Assembly (NCBI GenBank): GCA_009809945.1
Contig: WTPW01001067.1
Coordinates: 32,238 to 96,237, forward strand
Source: Gigaspora margarita
Lineage: Eukaryota; Glomeromycota; Glomeromycetes; Diversisporales; Gigasporaceae
Direction: 5' to 3'
DNA: 64,000 bases
The notes beneath the pieces are model-generated. The model was not told where the DNA came from, searched no databases, and saw only the letters and a list, made by a program, of their open reading frames with translations. Of this stretch, positions 46,101 through 57,560 are shown in pieces. Each line of letters opens with the position of its first letter. The stretch's first letter is position 1. The translations under genes and the position numbers were made by a program.

Positions 46101-47391
46101 TTATTTATATTAAATATTATATATGTTATATATATTATATTTTTATTAATAATTTGTATTTTATAGGTTATTTTTCTNATTATCAAGATGATAATATTTA
46201 TAAATATATTAATAATTTGCGACAATGGCCTACTAATGAAGAAATTAAAGCTGTAATTCATCATGCATATAAACATGCAAAAATTTTAACTGAGGATATA
46301 TTAGATATGACATTTGTTTCTATTCAATTATACAATCCATTGATATTTGATGATGAAAATGAAAATAGTGATGAAATATTAGAAAGTATTAATTCAAATC
46401 AAGAAAGTTTAGATGATATTTCTACTATTGAAAATCTTTTTATTTCAATAGCTACAACTGAAATTAATAAAGACAATTGGGAATTGCCTGATAATTCTTA
46501 TTTAGATTATGAAGAAGGACAATCAAATCTTTCATTTATTTCACAATCTGTATTAAATTTAGCAACACCAATTATGTCTGACATATTAGATGATGAATTA
46601 TTTATTAAAATAGATGACATCAGTCATGAAAAAGTAACAGTATTAGCATTAATAAAATTGCGACAACAGCATGAAGCTTATACAAGTCAATCAATGGAAC
46701 GGCAAATTAACAGAAATCAATTATCTGAGAAATTAAATGCAAATTATACTCAAAGTTTGGTATCATATCTTTCATCTAATATAACTTCACATCCAGGTAT
46801 TCCACGTCAAAATCGATAGAAACTTCGATTAAGACTAGATAATTTATTAGATTCTAGTAATCAGCAATCTCTTAATAAGTAAAATTAATAATATTAAAAA
46901 GGTTTTAGAATTAATGATTCAATTTTTATTTTTAGATAAATTTTAATTATTTTAATGCTTTATTTTATTAGATATTCCAAATATTACTATTGCAAATATT
47001 AATGAAACACATATGATAAAACAAGGAGGATTTGCAATTGCATATTATGAAAAAAAATTTGTATCATATATATACTTGCACTTTATTATAAGAATAGCAA
47101 TTATCATTCATTTATTTTTAATTATCATTCAATTGATGATTTATCTTATATTTCAGCCAAAGTATTTTTTCTCTTCAGTATAATATATTTTCATGCTTTT
47201 CTAGTACAGGTTATTCTATTATTTCACATTTGCCTTCATCAGCTATTCTTTATTATTTAGGAGTTGGAAATTTTTTACATCTTAATGAAAATATAGGATT
47301 ATTAACTATTTCAGAAAAGGCATTGGAGTTATTTACATATTTTAATAATACAGAGACAAAAAACAGATTAAATATTATTTTAGATTGTTAA
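43147..47391 (+). pseudogene. Decayed P-element-like DDE transposase gene, nine or so exons
   Basis: Gene model read by eye: exons 43147-43704, 43777-44168, 44259-44556, 44633-44864, 44950-45282, 45350-45552, 45870-46092, 46167-~46856 and ~46972-47391. Introns are GT...TAG and frame phases agree at every joint. It would give about 1,000 residues. Likely catalytic sites are AITDNTKLKERLGYSS (first Asp), AFGADGASPEFNAQ (second Asp), SDLLHAKKDARNALFSG (the DxxHxxKxxRN box of P-type enzymes) and GSEGCEHFFGLA (Glu in a CEHFFG box like the P-element ALEHFF site). The N-terminus resembles uncharacterised Glomeromycotina proteins (LKSKYNEAYLDSH). In-frame stops are TGA 43195, TAA 43348, TGA 44113, TAA 44744 and TAG 46817, each explainable by one C-to-T change; exon 9 is also broken. 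Kolobok or another P-related group is an alternative. Confidence 0.7.
45691..45782. mobile_element. 92-bp MITE in a transposase intron
   Basis: Flanked by CTAGAATTATA at 45680-45690 and 45783-45793, an 11-bp direct repeat that contains the probable target duplication. The arms GGCAATAGAAACAATAAAGC and, reversed, AATAATAGAACTCAATAAAG pair. It lies in the long intron 45553-45869 and explains part of that intron's extra length. Confidence 0.65.
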
Positions 47392-47941
47392 AATATTAAA
47401 TAACTACTTATTATATTCAATTAGTTTATTATGCTATATTCAATTAGTTTGTTATGTTATATTCAATTAGTTTTATGTTAGATTTAAAATATAAAATATA
47501 GTTATACAAATTTTTAAATAAAAATATTTTGTTTTATATTACAATAAAATGTTTGTATCTTCTATAATATTCACAAAGTATAAAAAGGAAGTTGCTTCGC
47601 TCTTCCTAAGGACAATCTTCGGATTATCCATAGTTTGCTAATTTCTCTATTGCTAGTTTCGTGCAACTGCGCTACGCAGCTACTTATTCATTATAGATCA
47701 TTTTGAATATTATATAAAATCGAGATATATCAATATATCCAATTTAAAATAATATCTGAACTAGTTCTGTAGTTATTAGATTATATCTTTAATAATAAAT
47801 TCGAATAATTATTAATATTTAATAAATTATCTGCCGTCATAGCCCAAATAAATACTGTGTCGTGTAATGTGAATACTTTTCGTGAAAGAATATAAATTTA
47901 TTGATCATTATCGTACCTCATATATACTTGTGATTATCTTA

Positions 47942-48250
47942 AACTACCCCAACGGCACCCCGAAAAATTTTGCGATAATAAATTCTTAAAAGTTTATTAA
48001 TATTTGGGTTAATGTTTATATTAGCATTTTTATCAAGATATATAGTAAAATCGCACAAGGAAAACTTTTTTTAGAGTACTAAAGATGGTTTCGTATGCAG
48101 ATTTTTGAGTTAAGGGCGATTTTTAGTAAAAGGAACGTTTGTTTTAGTTTTCCTATTCATGTTACTTTAGTTACGTTACACCTAATCTTCAACTGTGATT
48201 GGCTTGTGGTCATGTTTTGAAAAATTTTTCGGGGCGCCGTTGGGTTAGTT
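47942..48250. mobile_element. Mutator-like MITE (309 bp), 10-bp TSD
   Basis: The ends are AACTACCCCAACGGCACCCC and, reversed, AACTAACCCAACGGCGCCCC, each followed by GAAAAATTTT. GATTATCTTA is duplicated at 47932-47941 and 48251-48260. A 9-11 bp duplication is typical of Mutator-like elements. No ORF. Confidence 0.75.
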
Positions 48251-48260
48251 GATTATCTTA

Positions 48261-50307
48261 TTGGTGTCACTCGTTATTGGTGTTACATAGTCACCTGTGC
48301 AGTGATCACGTACGTACGTATATGATAACTGCGCAATGCAGTTGCGCAAACTGGGAGCAGGAAATTTAAAGTGAGCTTTGAAATTGTTAGACATATATAT
48401 GTTATAGAAGATGGCTAAGGTATTATTAGAATTTTGCAAAGTTCATATAGAGTAAAACTAATTGATATTATGTCAATGCATGGTCATAAGGTAACCAAAT
48501 AACTACAACCATTTTAATAAATTTAAAATTTCAAATAGCCTTATAGATAAGTATAATTTATTTAAGTTGCAACAAAATTCACACCCGTACCTCTCACCCG
48601 TTTAGAATCCTTTCATTTGCGAATTCAGCTTATGGGGGAGAGTATATTCCGCCTTGGTTCATACATCAATTGCACTAATGTATGTACGTACACAATAAAA
48701 AAGTATTCAATAAAGTTGTTTCTGGCATGATTGGCTAGGTGCACAATTAACAACGTGCCACACGCGCAAAATGCTTTTCTATCAGTATATATGTACACAT
48801 ATGCCAATGTCCTCTTTATGAGGTCTGTTTGCTATCCTTGCATGATCAGAATGTGTGACAGGTTACGGCTAATTGACTAATATTAGCCCATATTAACTAG
48901 GGTTAATGTTAGAAAACAAATTATGAAGAAATTTTTTTTTATTATAGATTCATGGGCAAAACTTTAAAGTAGAAAAATTTTTTAATTAATTTTGTCGATT
49001 ACACTGCATCTATTGCATGACAATTATTTGATTCATTGCCAACTTACTCTTAGCGCTAATAAAATTATCACATGAATATGAAACCTATTTAATGATAGTA
49101 GCGATCTTTGAAAAAATCGACTTTAGTTAGTTGATTTAATGTTCAACTAAAGTCGACTAGTTGATCGATATAGTAACACTTAATAATGATAAGTGTGCTT
49201 GAAGAAGAGGTAAATCCTCCTTGGTGATAAGAAGGTCCTTTGGGTCCTTTTATGGCTGATGATCTACCAGATAAAAGTGTTATTCTTAATTTTGTATAAT
49301 ATATGACAATGGTTTACCGACTTATAATTAGTACTTTAACCATACGCAACCAGGACTCTTAATTGACTAATATTTTATAAGATTACACCTTATAAAACAA
49401 CTTAGTGATCCATAAAATTAATAATTATTCGATAAAAAAAACATGATGATATGCACTATAATGAAATAAAAGGCTCGTAATTAACTAACTAATAATAATT
49501 TTTAATATCAGGACCGATGATCCTTTGGTTTATCCTAAAAAGAATCAGACTGATTGATCCCTGGATTATTTGGTAATGTTACCAACAGTATTTATTTTTA
49601 ATACCAAATTGGTATAATATTAGGATAAATTAGTGTCAATTTAAATTGCAAAGATCTTTTTTTCAAAATATGTATAAATATCCTTTGAATTCGAAGTTCT
49701 TTAGTCTTTTAAAGACATCATAAGAATTAAATTAGATACTATTTCCATTTTGACTATTATATTTTGATATTGAGTTTTGATATGAAAGCTCTAAAAATAC
49801 TGCAGCAATCTCATATTAAAAATTAGTGCCAAAATCTACCAGCTGAGCTGAAATAGTTTCTACAACTTGCATAGCAGCCCTGGAGTCACAGCCATAATTC
49901 TATAATTTGTATACTAATTATTATAAGTTTAAAGCGCAACTGATTTACATCAACCTATTAAATAAATATAATAAACAAGAAATATTCAAATAACGTTCTT
50001 ATTTAAATACATTAAATATATGATGCAGACAAATATTACATCGGGTGATGCTAGTTTATATATTAAAACAAATAAAATCAATTTTCAAATTTTATTTTTG
50101 GCTAAATTAAATTAAAAATACAATAATAAAAAAATTTAATAAACTTTATTTTTTTAAATTATGTTATATTTAAAAAAAAGCTAATTTAGGTAAAAAAGTT
50201 TATCTGGTATTTAAAATTTTGCTAATAGCTTTAATTTAAAACCGCTAATGAAAAAAATTTTTACTATGATCTTCAAATATAACCTCATATAGATTATTCG
50301 GGGTCCT
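48261..50307. other. Right part of element B, no gene seen
   Basis: AT-rich. A short hairpin CGACTTTAGTTAGTTGA...TCAACTAAAGTCG lies at about 49112-49153, and an ACTGCGCAATGCAGTTGCGC inverted repeat at about 48327-48350. GGACCGATGATCC and TTGATCCCTGGAT near 49510-49565 are further inverted words. No conserved coding stretch. Confidence 0.4.
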
Positions 50308-51783
50308 ACAGGGTAAGTACCAAGTTGCTATCAATACTAAAGCCCAATTACATGCTTGCTATTAATGACTTGTTATATTTATATTGATTATTATAGCGCA
50401 ACTTAACTTGTTACAATGATTTTTGCAAAATGTGGGTAAATTGCTAAAAATAAAATATAACATGCATAAAATCTTAGTAATTCGACAAAATATTCAATTA
50501 TGACCCTTTTTAAAATTAACTTCAATTTACTAAAATTTAAATTTGGGCCTTAGATCAAATTTGAGTCAATTTGCTAAAAAAAAAATATGACATATATCAG
50601 AGATGTCTGGAGTCCTATTAGTGTTTTTGGCTAGTGAGAGCATTTTTTTTGTTTGTATAAAAAGTAATCAGGAGAGTTTGGTTTGTGTATTTTTATGAAT
50701 AAGAACAATTTGCAAAAGATATTCTAAAGAGGGTTGAAGTATAAGATTGAATAAGAAAGATATTTGCGAAGGTAACAATTTTTTGTATTTAATAAGAATT
50801 AGAAAGTTTTCTATTTTATTATATATCATATCTAAAGTTGGTTTGGTTGAGCCTTTGCTATCATAGAAGATACCTAGGTATCTAATTATATCTTTAGGTT
50901 TGCGAGAAGTAATTGTTTGATTGTTATAAAGAAGTTTGTGATTAGTTGTTTTTGAGTTTTTGGAAAGGATATGAAGTAGATCAGATTTGGTAAGGTTAAC
51001 TTCAATGTTATTAATTTTGTATAAGATATAGACATCATTAAGAATATTTTGTAGAGTTTCTGGATGTTCACAGTNCNANACTGTGTCATCCATATAGGCT
51101 AAAGGAGGGATAGTAATAGTAGTTGGGGTTGTATTGAAAATTGTATCAAGTGGTGAAGAGGAAGAGATTTTTAGGAATTGATTATTATATTTTTGAGCAA
51201 TAAAAGCAAGAATAGAGTTAAATTAAATCTTCCAGAAGAGAGGAGAGTAGGTTTCTCCTTGTTCAATACCAGAGATAATAGGAACTAGTAATGTAAGTCC
51301 ATAAGCTGTAATTACTTTAGCTGCCCGAGAGGTATGCAGTTCAGTTATTAAATTAATGCCAGAATTAGGGATACCAATTCTTCAACAAGCATCTTGTAAG
51401 CATCTGATATTGATTCTATCAAATGCTTTAGACATGTCTTGAAATAGTATCCATGCTTCTTTGTTATGGGAGATGTAATGTTCAATAGTATTATATAAAA
51501 TTTGAATTGGTGTATATGTTGAAAAGTTTTTAGTAGCTGCGAAATTTAAATTAGAAAAAAGGTTGTTTGTTAAAATTATTTTGTCCAGGCAGCTGTTAAA
51601 GATTTTTGTAAAGACTTTCTTAAAGGGCTCAATAATAGAGATTGGTCGAACTTGGTTAAGTGTAAAGTCCCAGTTGGATTTTTTTGAAATAAGGAAAATA
51701 TTTAAAGATTTCCATTCTGTTGATATTTTTTGCAATTGGAGACATTTATTAATAAAAGATCTGAAAATACTTTGTGCTGTAGG

Positions 51784-52664
51784 TAGGGTGAGTGGCACAG
51801 AGGTCACTGGCATGCCAACATGGCATGCCAATGGCATGCCCAAAACACAATAGTCTATAGGCATGCCATTTATATATATTCTGAAATATTTCGAATAAAA
51901 AGTGTATTTCGAGTAGGATTGAGAAAAAATTTGAGGGAGGTTTCCAAATATTCCGAATGGTAACACAACATATATACCATATTTTTTCCAAAATAAGCTA
52001 CCTTTGAAAATAAGCTACACCCTCCTCTTTTGGTCAAAAAACTCCAAAACGTCTTTAACCTGAAAATAAGCTACTCCACAATTGACAATAGTCACTATAT
52101 AGTAAAGTTCAAATTTTTCTATATAAATTAATTAAAGTCATTTAAGTAAACTTATTTAGAAGATCAAAATACATATACTCTAAAATTTTTGTCAAGTTGG
52201 AGAACTTTTTATTATTTGACTTTTGAATTTTACGTTTAGCGAAAAAATTAAAATTTTTTAAAAAAATATATTCGACAAATGTAAAAATTAAAAGTTAAAT
52301 AATAAAAATTTCTCTAATATTGATAAAATTTTAGAGTAAGTGTATTTTGACCTTCCAAATAAGTTTACTTAAGCAATATTAATTAATTTACAAAGTAAAA
52401 TTTGGACTTTACTATGTAGCAACTTTCTGCGATTGGCCAAAAATTGATTTTACTCGAAAATAAGCTACTCCCATTTTTTATGTAACTTTTTGTCCAAAAA
52501 AAGGTAGCTTATTTTCAGGAAAATATGGTATTATAATTGACCAATCAAAATAAATATATTTATTATATGGTTTAAAGGCATGCCACCTGGCATGCCTGAT
52601 ATGAGCTTTAGCAAATGGCATGCCATCTGGCATGCAAAATTTTTTAGCCATGCCACACACCCTA
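51784..52664. mobile_element. hAT-like MITE with GGCATGCC arrays, inside LINE 4 RT
   Basis: TAGGGTGAGTGGCA and, reversed, TAGGGTGTGTGGCA are the ends. Flanks GCTGTAGG (51776-51783) and GCTATAGA (52665-52672) agree at six of eight positions; both differences are G/A. Each end holds four or five copies of the self-complementary word GGCATGCC. The element itself holds a nested MITE (51975-52530). The LINE frame runs from one side to the other. Confidence 0.75.
51975..52530. mobile_element. TACCATATTTT-type MITE nested in the GGCATGCC element
   Basis: TACCATATTTTTTCCAAAAT and, reversed, TACCATATTTTCCTGAAAAT are the ends; AATAAGCTAC(C/T) follows on both sides and recurs several times. Outer TA pairs at 51975-51976 and 52529-52530 may be the target duplication. 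About 52130-52240 and 52255-52400 form an inner inverted repeat. Related to 32594-32913. Confidence 0.65.
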
Positions 52665-53651
52665 GCTATAGAGCTAGCATGTTTAATATGCTTGTAGCAT
52701 ATTTCAGAAGGGCCAGCTGCTTTTTGGTTTGGGAGATTAAAAATTGTTTCTGACCATTCCTAATCTGTGATTGTTTTGAATAAGTTGTTGAAGAGAGGTT
52801 CGAAATCTGGATGTGATTGATAGAGTTGGTTTAGGTCAGCAGGGATTGGTTGAAGAGATTTTTCAGAAAAGTATTCTGAAAAATGGTTTTGTATTTGCTC
52901 TAAGATTTCACTGCGCTCTGTGAGAAGGGTATTGTTAATTAGAAGGCAGTTAATATTGATATTGTTATATTTCTCGAGTATTTTTTGTAGAATGTTTAGG
53001 GAAGTCTGTATAGGTTTTGTCTCTGTTTTCTATTTTTTGTTTAATTTCGTTATATAAGTTTTGTTGATATTGATAATTTAGTGTGGTTTTGATAAGTTGA
53101 AATTCATTTTTGATTTGGAGAATTTATTAAATTTATTAAGATAGTTGTTAAGATATTTAAGTTTAAAGTCAAGAAACTTTTACTTAAAAAAAATTTGTTT
53201 TTTTTCTACTAACTCACTCTCATATAATGTAAAATTTTATTCTAAACAACCTTTTCTAAGTTATAAAAATAGATTGTCTTAGTAAAAAAATAGGTTATAA
53301 GAAAAAACAAAAATTTTTAATATTAATACATAAGGTAGAAAGGGGTAATTTGTTAAAGTTAACATAACTAATATAAAAACTTTTTATTTTAATATTACAA
53401 AATTTTTTATTTTTTTGTATTTAACTTTATATATGATTTAAAATTATTTTATAAAACAAATTAGTAATATTACATCTTGTTTTAAAGTGACATTAAATGA
53501 ATTATACATTGAGGACCCTGGACATTTCTGATATATGTCTTTTTTTTTTTAGCAAAATTTGGTCTGAGGTCCAAATTTAAGTTTTAGCAAATTTGAGGTT
53601 AATTTTAAAAAAGGTTATATAAAGCATTTGGGCAAATTACAGCAATTTTAT

Positions 53652-55742
53652 TAGTGTTCCGCATAATTCAGACTGGGCAGATATTTTTAAAGATCTGGAC
53701 CTGGTCCGAACATCGATTCAGATCTAAATTTAGGGTCCGAACTCGCATCACTTAGATCCGGGTCCAGTCCGGATCCATGCTATTTTAAATTATAATTTTT
53801 TTTTGAGCGTTGTTATTTATTGCAACCTGTGATCTCATGGTCAAATGATTTATGCATTAACCAATAAATTTACAATTTTATTAAAATTATTTATTTATTT
53901 TCAATTTATTATTGCACAAAATCGTGTATTATACATTCAAAGTGTCTTCGTATAAAAACAAATTTTATCTAAAATAACCCTAATCTAAACATAGTTGCTA
54001 ATCCTAATTTTTAACTCCAATCCAATTATGATAATAATATCCAATGTTAAAGTTCTACTAATATCCCTATATTTACAGATTTTTGATAATAAGCAAACAC
54101 TTTATATACACCCTTTTTAACTCCAATTCCTTTTTCTGAACAACAGCCAACATTATATGACCACTAGCATACCATTTCTGCAGATTTTTGAAAATATGCG
54201 AATGTATTATGTTCATCCTTTTAAACTCAAATTCTTTCATCGTAACAATATATAAAATTAAATATTCTACTATCATGCTCCATTCTGCAGATTTTTGATA
54301 AGAAGTAAATGATAACAATATCTGGTATTAAACATTCTCATTAACATCCCTATTTCTGTAGATTTTTAATAAAAATTAATGCCTTATATTCACTCTTTTC
54401 AACTTCAATTCCTTTTTATAATAAAATCCAACATTGTATAGTATTATTAAAAATCTGCAGAGATAGGGCATGCTAGAACATATTTACCAATTTCTTCGTC
54501 ATAACATTCAATTTTAAATGTTCTACTAACATGCCCCATCATTGCAGATTTTTGATAAGAAGTGAATGCCTTGTACTTACCCTTTTCAACTTGATTCCAC
54601 TATTCAACATTAAACATTCTCACTAGCGTGCTCTATCTCTGCAGATTTTTGATAAAAGTTAATACTTTATATTTATCCTTTTCAACTTCATAACAAAATA
54701 CAACATTATATAGTATTATCAAAAATATGCAGAGATGGGGCACGCTAGCAGACTTTTCAACTCAAATTCTTTCGTCACAACATCCAACATTAAATGTTCC
54801 ACTAACATACCCATCTCTGCAGGTTTTTGATAAGAAGTGAATGCCTTGCACTTACCCTTTTCAACTTGATTTCACTCTGATAACAATAGCTGCATTAGAA
54901 ATTCTCATTAGCATGCTCTATCTCTGTAGATTTTTGATAAAGTCCTAGCAAAATCCAACATTATACTGTATTATCAGAGATAGAGCACGCCAGTGGAACA
55001 TACTGTAAATGAATGCCAATTCTTTCATCGTAACAACATCCAAAATTAAATGTTCCCCTAGCATGCACATCTATACAATTTTTTGATAAATGATAATAAG
55101 TGAATTCCTTACATTCATATTTTTTAACCCCAATCCCATTATAATTACAATATCCAATGTTAATTGTTCCACTAGTTGTGTTCATCTCTACAGATTTTTG
55201 ATAATGAGCGAAAACCTTATATCTAGCGCGTCATATAGCTTCGTGAAAACTCAATGCGAAGCGTCGCATAAAACTATTCTAAAAAATAGTCACGAAACCC
55301 CACCGTAAAATGACGTAAGAAAATTCAAAAAGGAACTGTTTAGTGGTAAATAAAAAAATGCATTACCATGCCAGATTTCAGGTGCCCAATAAACAGAAGC
55401 CTACAAAAAATATAAAAGCGTTAGTTCTAATGAAAAAGGTTCAAGAAAACAAAAAAACGTGCATTTACCAATAAATAGCAACTCCACAACCAATGCCTAA
55501 CAGAAACGACCAAGTTTAACAAAACTGATCGATCTGTAAAAAAAAAATAAATAAAATAAAATTCAAAATTAGCCAATTAGCAATCAGTATTATTCTAATA
55601 GGACCGGACTGGGTATTACCCGAGTAGATCTTATTGTGGGTTCGAACCCGTATCGATTCTGAAAAATCAAGGGTCTGAACTCAGTCCGTCAACAGACCGG
55701 ACCAGATCTGAACTGGACCCAGATCTTTTGCGGAACACTAAA
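53652..55742. mobile_element. Non-autonomous hAT-like element (2.1 kb) with internal tandem repeats, 8-bp TSD
   Basis: Ends TAGTGTTCCGCATAATTCAG and, reversed, TAGTGTTCCGCAAAAGATCT. AATTTTAT is duplicated at 53644-53651 and 55743-55750. The corresponding uninterrupted sequence exists in the right end of element A (about 50440-50480). Subterminal 100-150 bp are packed with GATCTGGACC, GGTCCGGA and GGGTCC words in both orientations. The interior is a tandem array (see next entry). No ORF. Confidence 0.8.
53990..55225. repeat. Degenerate tandem array inside the hAT-like element
   Basis: About ten units of 100-150 bp share CTGCAGATTTTTGATAA, then GAATGCCTT or CTTTATAT, CCCTTTTCAACTTC, CAACATTAAA and TTCTACTAACATGC. 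Some units are present in reverse (CTGCAGAGATGGGGCACGCT near 54735). Unit length varies by internal deletion. Non-coding. Confidence 0.7.
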
Positions 55743-55974
55743 TTTTATGCATGTTATATTTTATTTTTAACAAATTACCTACATTTTGCAAGAATCATAC
55801 CCAAAAATAAGCTATCTCATTTTTTTTGTACTACTATAATTTTTTTTTTTTTAAGATGAGGCCTTGCTCGTCTCTTTATTGAATAATTTATATAAGTGGT
55901 TACCCACTTAAATTGTACAATAGCAAATATATATAAACTACATGCAAGAATAAGAGCTCAGACTAGTACTACTA

Positions 55975-57560
55975 TAATTTTTAAAAATTTAAGATGCTTA
56001 ATTTTGAATGTTTTTGATCAAAAAATCCAAAATTAAGTATCATCTCTTAAATTTTCAAGAAATATAAAAGTAAATATGCCAGAATAATGTATTTTTATGT
56101 GCTAAACAAGTTTTCTTAGAGCACTTTTTTAGAATCAATTAGTAAAATTTTGTAAATCATAGAATTTTTTAGTATTTTTATTAATAAAATTATATAAAAT
56201 ATTATAATTCACNAAATTTTACTAATTGATTCTAACATTCTGCTCTAAAAAAAACTTGTTTAGCACATAAAAATACATTATTCCAGTAAATTTACTTTTA
56301 TATTTCTTGAAAATTTAAGAGAAGATGCTTAATTTTGGATTTTTTGATCAAAAAATCCAAAATTAAATATCTTCGCTTAAATTTTCAAGAAATATAAAAT
56401 TAAAGAAAAAACTATTTATACACTACATGTATGTACACAGGTACTAATTAATTGATTTGCAAATCTGCGTAATATATAAATTAGACAAAAATTAAACCTG
56501 ATTTAAGGTTAGTGTTAGGGTAAGCTTTGGAATTAGAAAGAGTTATAGTTTATAATAAAATTTTGCAAGAAATATTTTTTGTTAGAGCTCGAAGAATGGT
56601 TTTATAAGCAAAATTTTAAGTTATTATATGTACCCGTGTTTATACACTAGTATACAAATAGTAATTGCCTAAAATTAAATATGCCAAAATAATGTATTTT
56701 TATATGCTAAACAAGTTTTCTTAGAGCACAATGTTAGAATCAGTTAGTAAAATTTTGTGAATAATAGAATTTTTTAGTATTTTTATTAATAAAATTATAT
56801 AAAATATTATGAATAAATGTTCTTGTCACCCTCATGACACATTTATTTGTCACTGCCAAAAAGGTGACATTAATATTAAAGTAGAATTAAATTAGAATTA
56901 AAATCAAAATTAATACAGAATTGCGAGAGGATCATTTTTTGTTAGAAGTGCAATAGGTATTATCTTAGTAAGATTTTGAGTTATAAATAAAGCAGTGACA
57001 AATAAGCATGTCATAAGGGGTGACAAATAGATTCCTCCAAATATTATAATTCACAAAATTTTACTAATTGATTCTAACATTGTGCTCTAAAAAAACTTGT
57101 TCAATACATAAAAATACATTATTCTGGCATATTTACTTTTATATATCTTAAAAATTTAAGAGATAATGCTTAATTTTGCCAGAATAATGTATTTTTATAT
57201 GCTGAACAAGTTTTCTTAGAGCACAATATTAGAACCAATTAGTAAAATTTTGTGAATTATAATATTTTATATAATTTTATTAATAAAAATACTAAAAAAT
57301 TCTATGATTCACAAAATTTTACTAATTGATTCTAACAATGTGCTCTAAGAAAACTTGTTCAGCACATAAAAATACATTATTCCAGCATATTTACTTTTAT
57401 ATTTCTTGAAAATTTAAGAGAAGATGCTTAATTTTGGATTTTATGATCAAAAAATCCAAAATTAAGCATTATTTTTTAAATTTTTAAAAAATATAAAAGT
57501 AAATATGCCAGAATAATGTATTTTTATATGCTGAACAAGTTTTCTTAGAGCACATTGTTA
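55975..57560. repeat. Run of large palindromic units inside element D
   Basis: Two word sets alternate in opposite orientations: CTTAATTTTGGATTTTTTGA with its mirror TCAAAAAATCCAAAATTAAG, and AATATGCCAGAATAATGTAT, AAGTTTTCTTAGAGCACA, AATTAGTAAAATTTTGTGAA with their reverse complements. Units centre near 56020, 56190, 56350, 57270 and 57450. One N at 56213. Non-coding. Confidence 0.75.
56811..57038. mobile_element. GTCACCC-type MITE (228 bp), 9-bp TSD
   Basis: AAATATTAT is duplicated at 56802-56810 and 57039-57047, and the sister palindromes at about 56200 and 57265 read through this site without insert. Near the ends are TTGTCACCCTCATGACACAT and, reversed, TTGTCACCCCTTATGACATG, both followed by TTATTTGTCACTGC. 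The 9-bp duplication suggests a Mutator-like enzyme. Confidence 0.65.

Larger units (their letters stand above)
40585..50307. mobile_element. Element B: 9.7-kb AGGACC-terminal transposon nested in A, carries transposase gene
   Basis: The left end is AGGACCCCGAACAATCTATA and the right end reads, reversed, AGGACCCCGAATAATCTATA, continuing with diverged inverted sequence for over 100 bp. Flanks ATAGGGTA (40577-40584) and ACAGGGTA (50308-50315) match at seven of eight positions, with one C/T difference. It contains the decayed DDE transposase gene at 43147-47391, an unexplained ORF (42175) and several MITEs. It shares the AGGACC start with A and D but differs further in, so it is a related family and the likely autonomous type. 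Inactive today because of stops in the gene. Confidence 0.75.
38296..50616. mobile_element. Element A: 12.3-kb AGGACC-terminal DNA transposon cutting LINE 4, 8-bp TSD
   Basis: The left end is AGGACCTCGGACATCTCTCA and the right end reads, reversed, AGGACTCCAGACATCTCTGA. ATTAGTGT is duplicated at 38288-38295 and 50617-50624. Joining the LINE across one copy of the duplication gives an uninterrupted frame (LAKNT then NNISLINP on the minus strand), which proves the insertion. Without nested element B (40585-50307) element A is only about 2.6 kb and has no gene: its left part is a 1.95-kb palindrome. Its right ~300 bp match the left end of element D, and its left ~160 bp match the right end of D, so A and D are one family in opposite orientation. 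Terminal type and 8-bp duplication fit the P superfamily. Confidence 0.8.
50617..53190 (-). pseudogene. LINE 4, 5' part of the fragment: reverse transcriptase
   Basis: Minus strand. From about 53150 down: a linker with EWSETIFNLPNQKAAGPSEI at about 52760-52700 (the usual KAPGPS region), interrupted by a hAT-like MITE (51784-52664), then IFRSFINKCLQLQKISTEWK and LISKKSNWDFTLNQVRPISI at about 51760-51650 (pIpKK...RPI). DMSKAFDRIN is at about 51420 and IEQGETYSPLFW at about 51260. The catalytic AYMDDT is at about 51095, with three N beside it. The frame runs on to 50625 and resumes at 38287 beyond element A. No endonuclease precedes, so the copy is 5'-truncated. Inactive. Confidence 0.85.

Noticed and set aside
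51749..51991. Continuation of LINE 4 RT with GMP-rich residues
   Set aside because: The Gly-Met-Pro stretch is the translation of GGCATGCC words of an inserted MITE.
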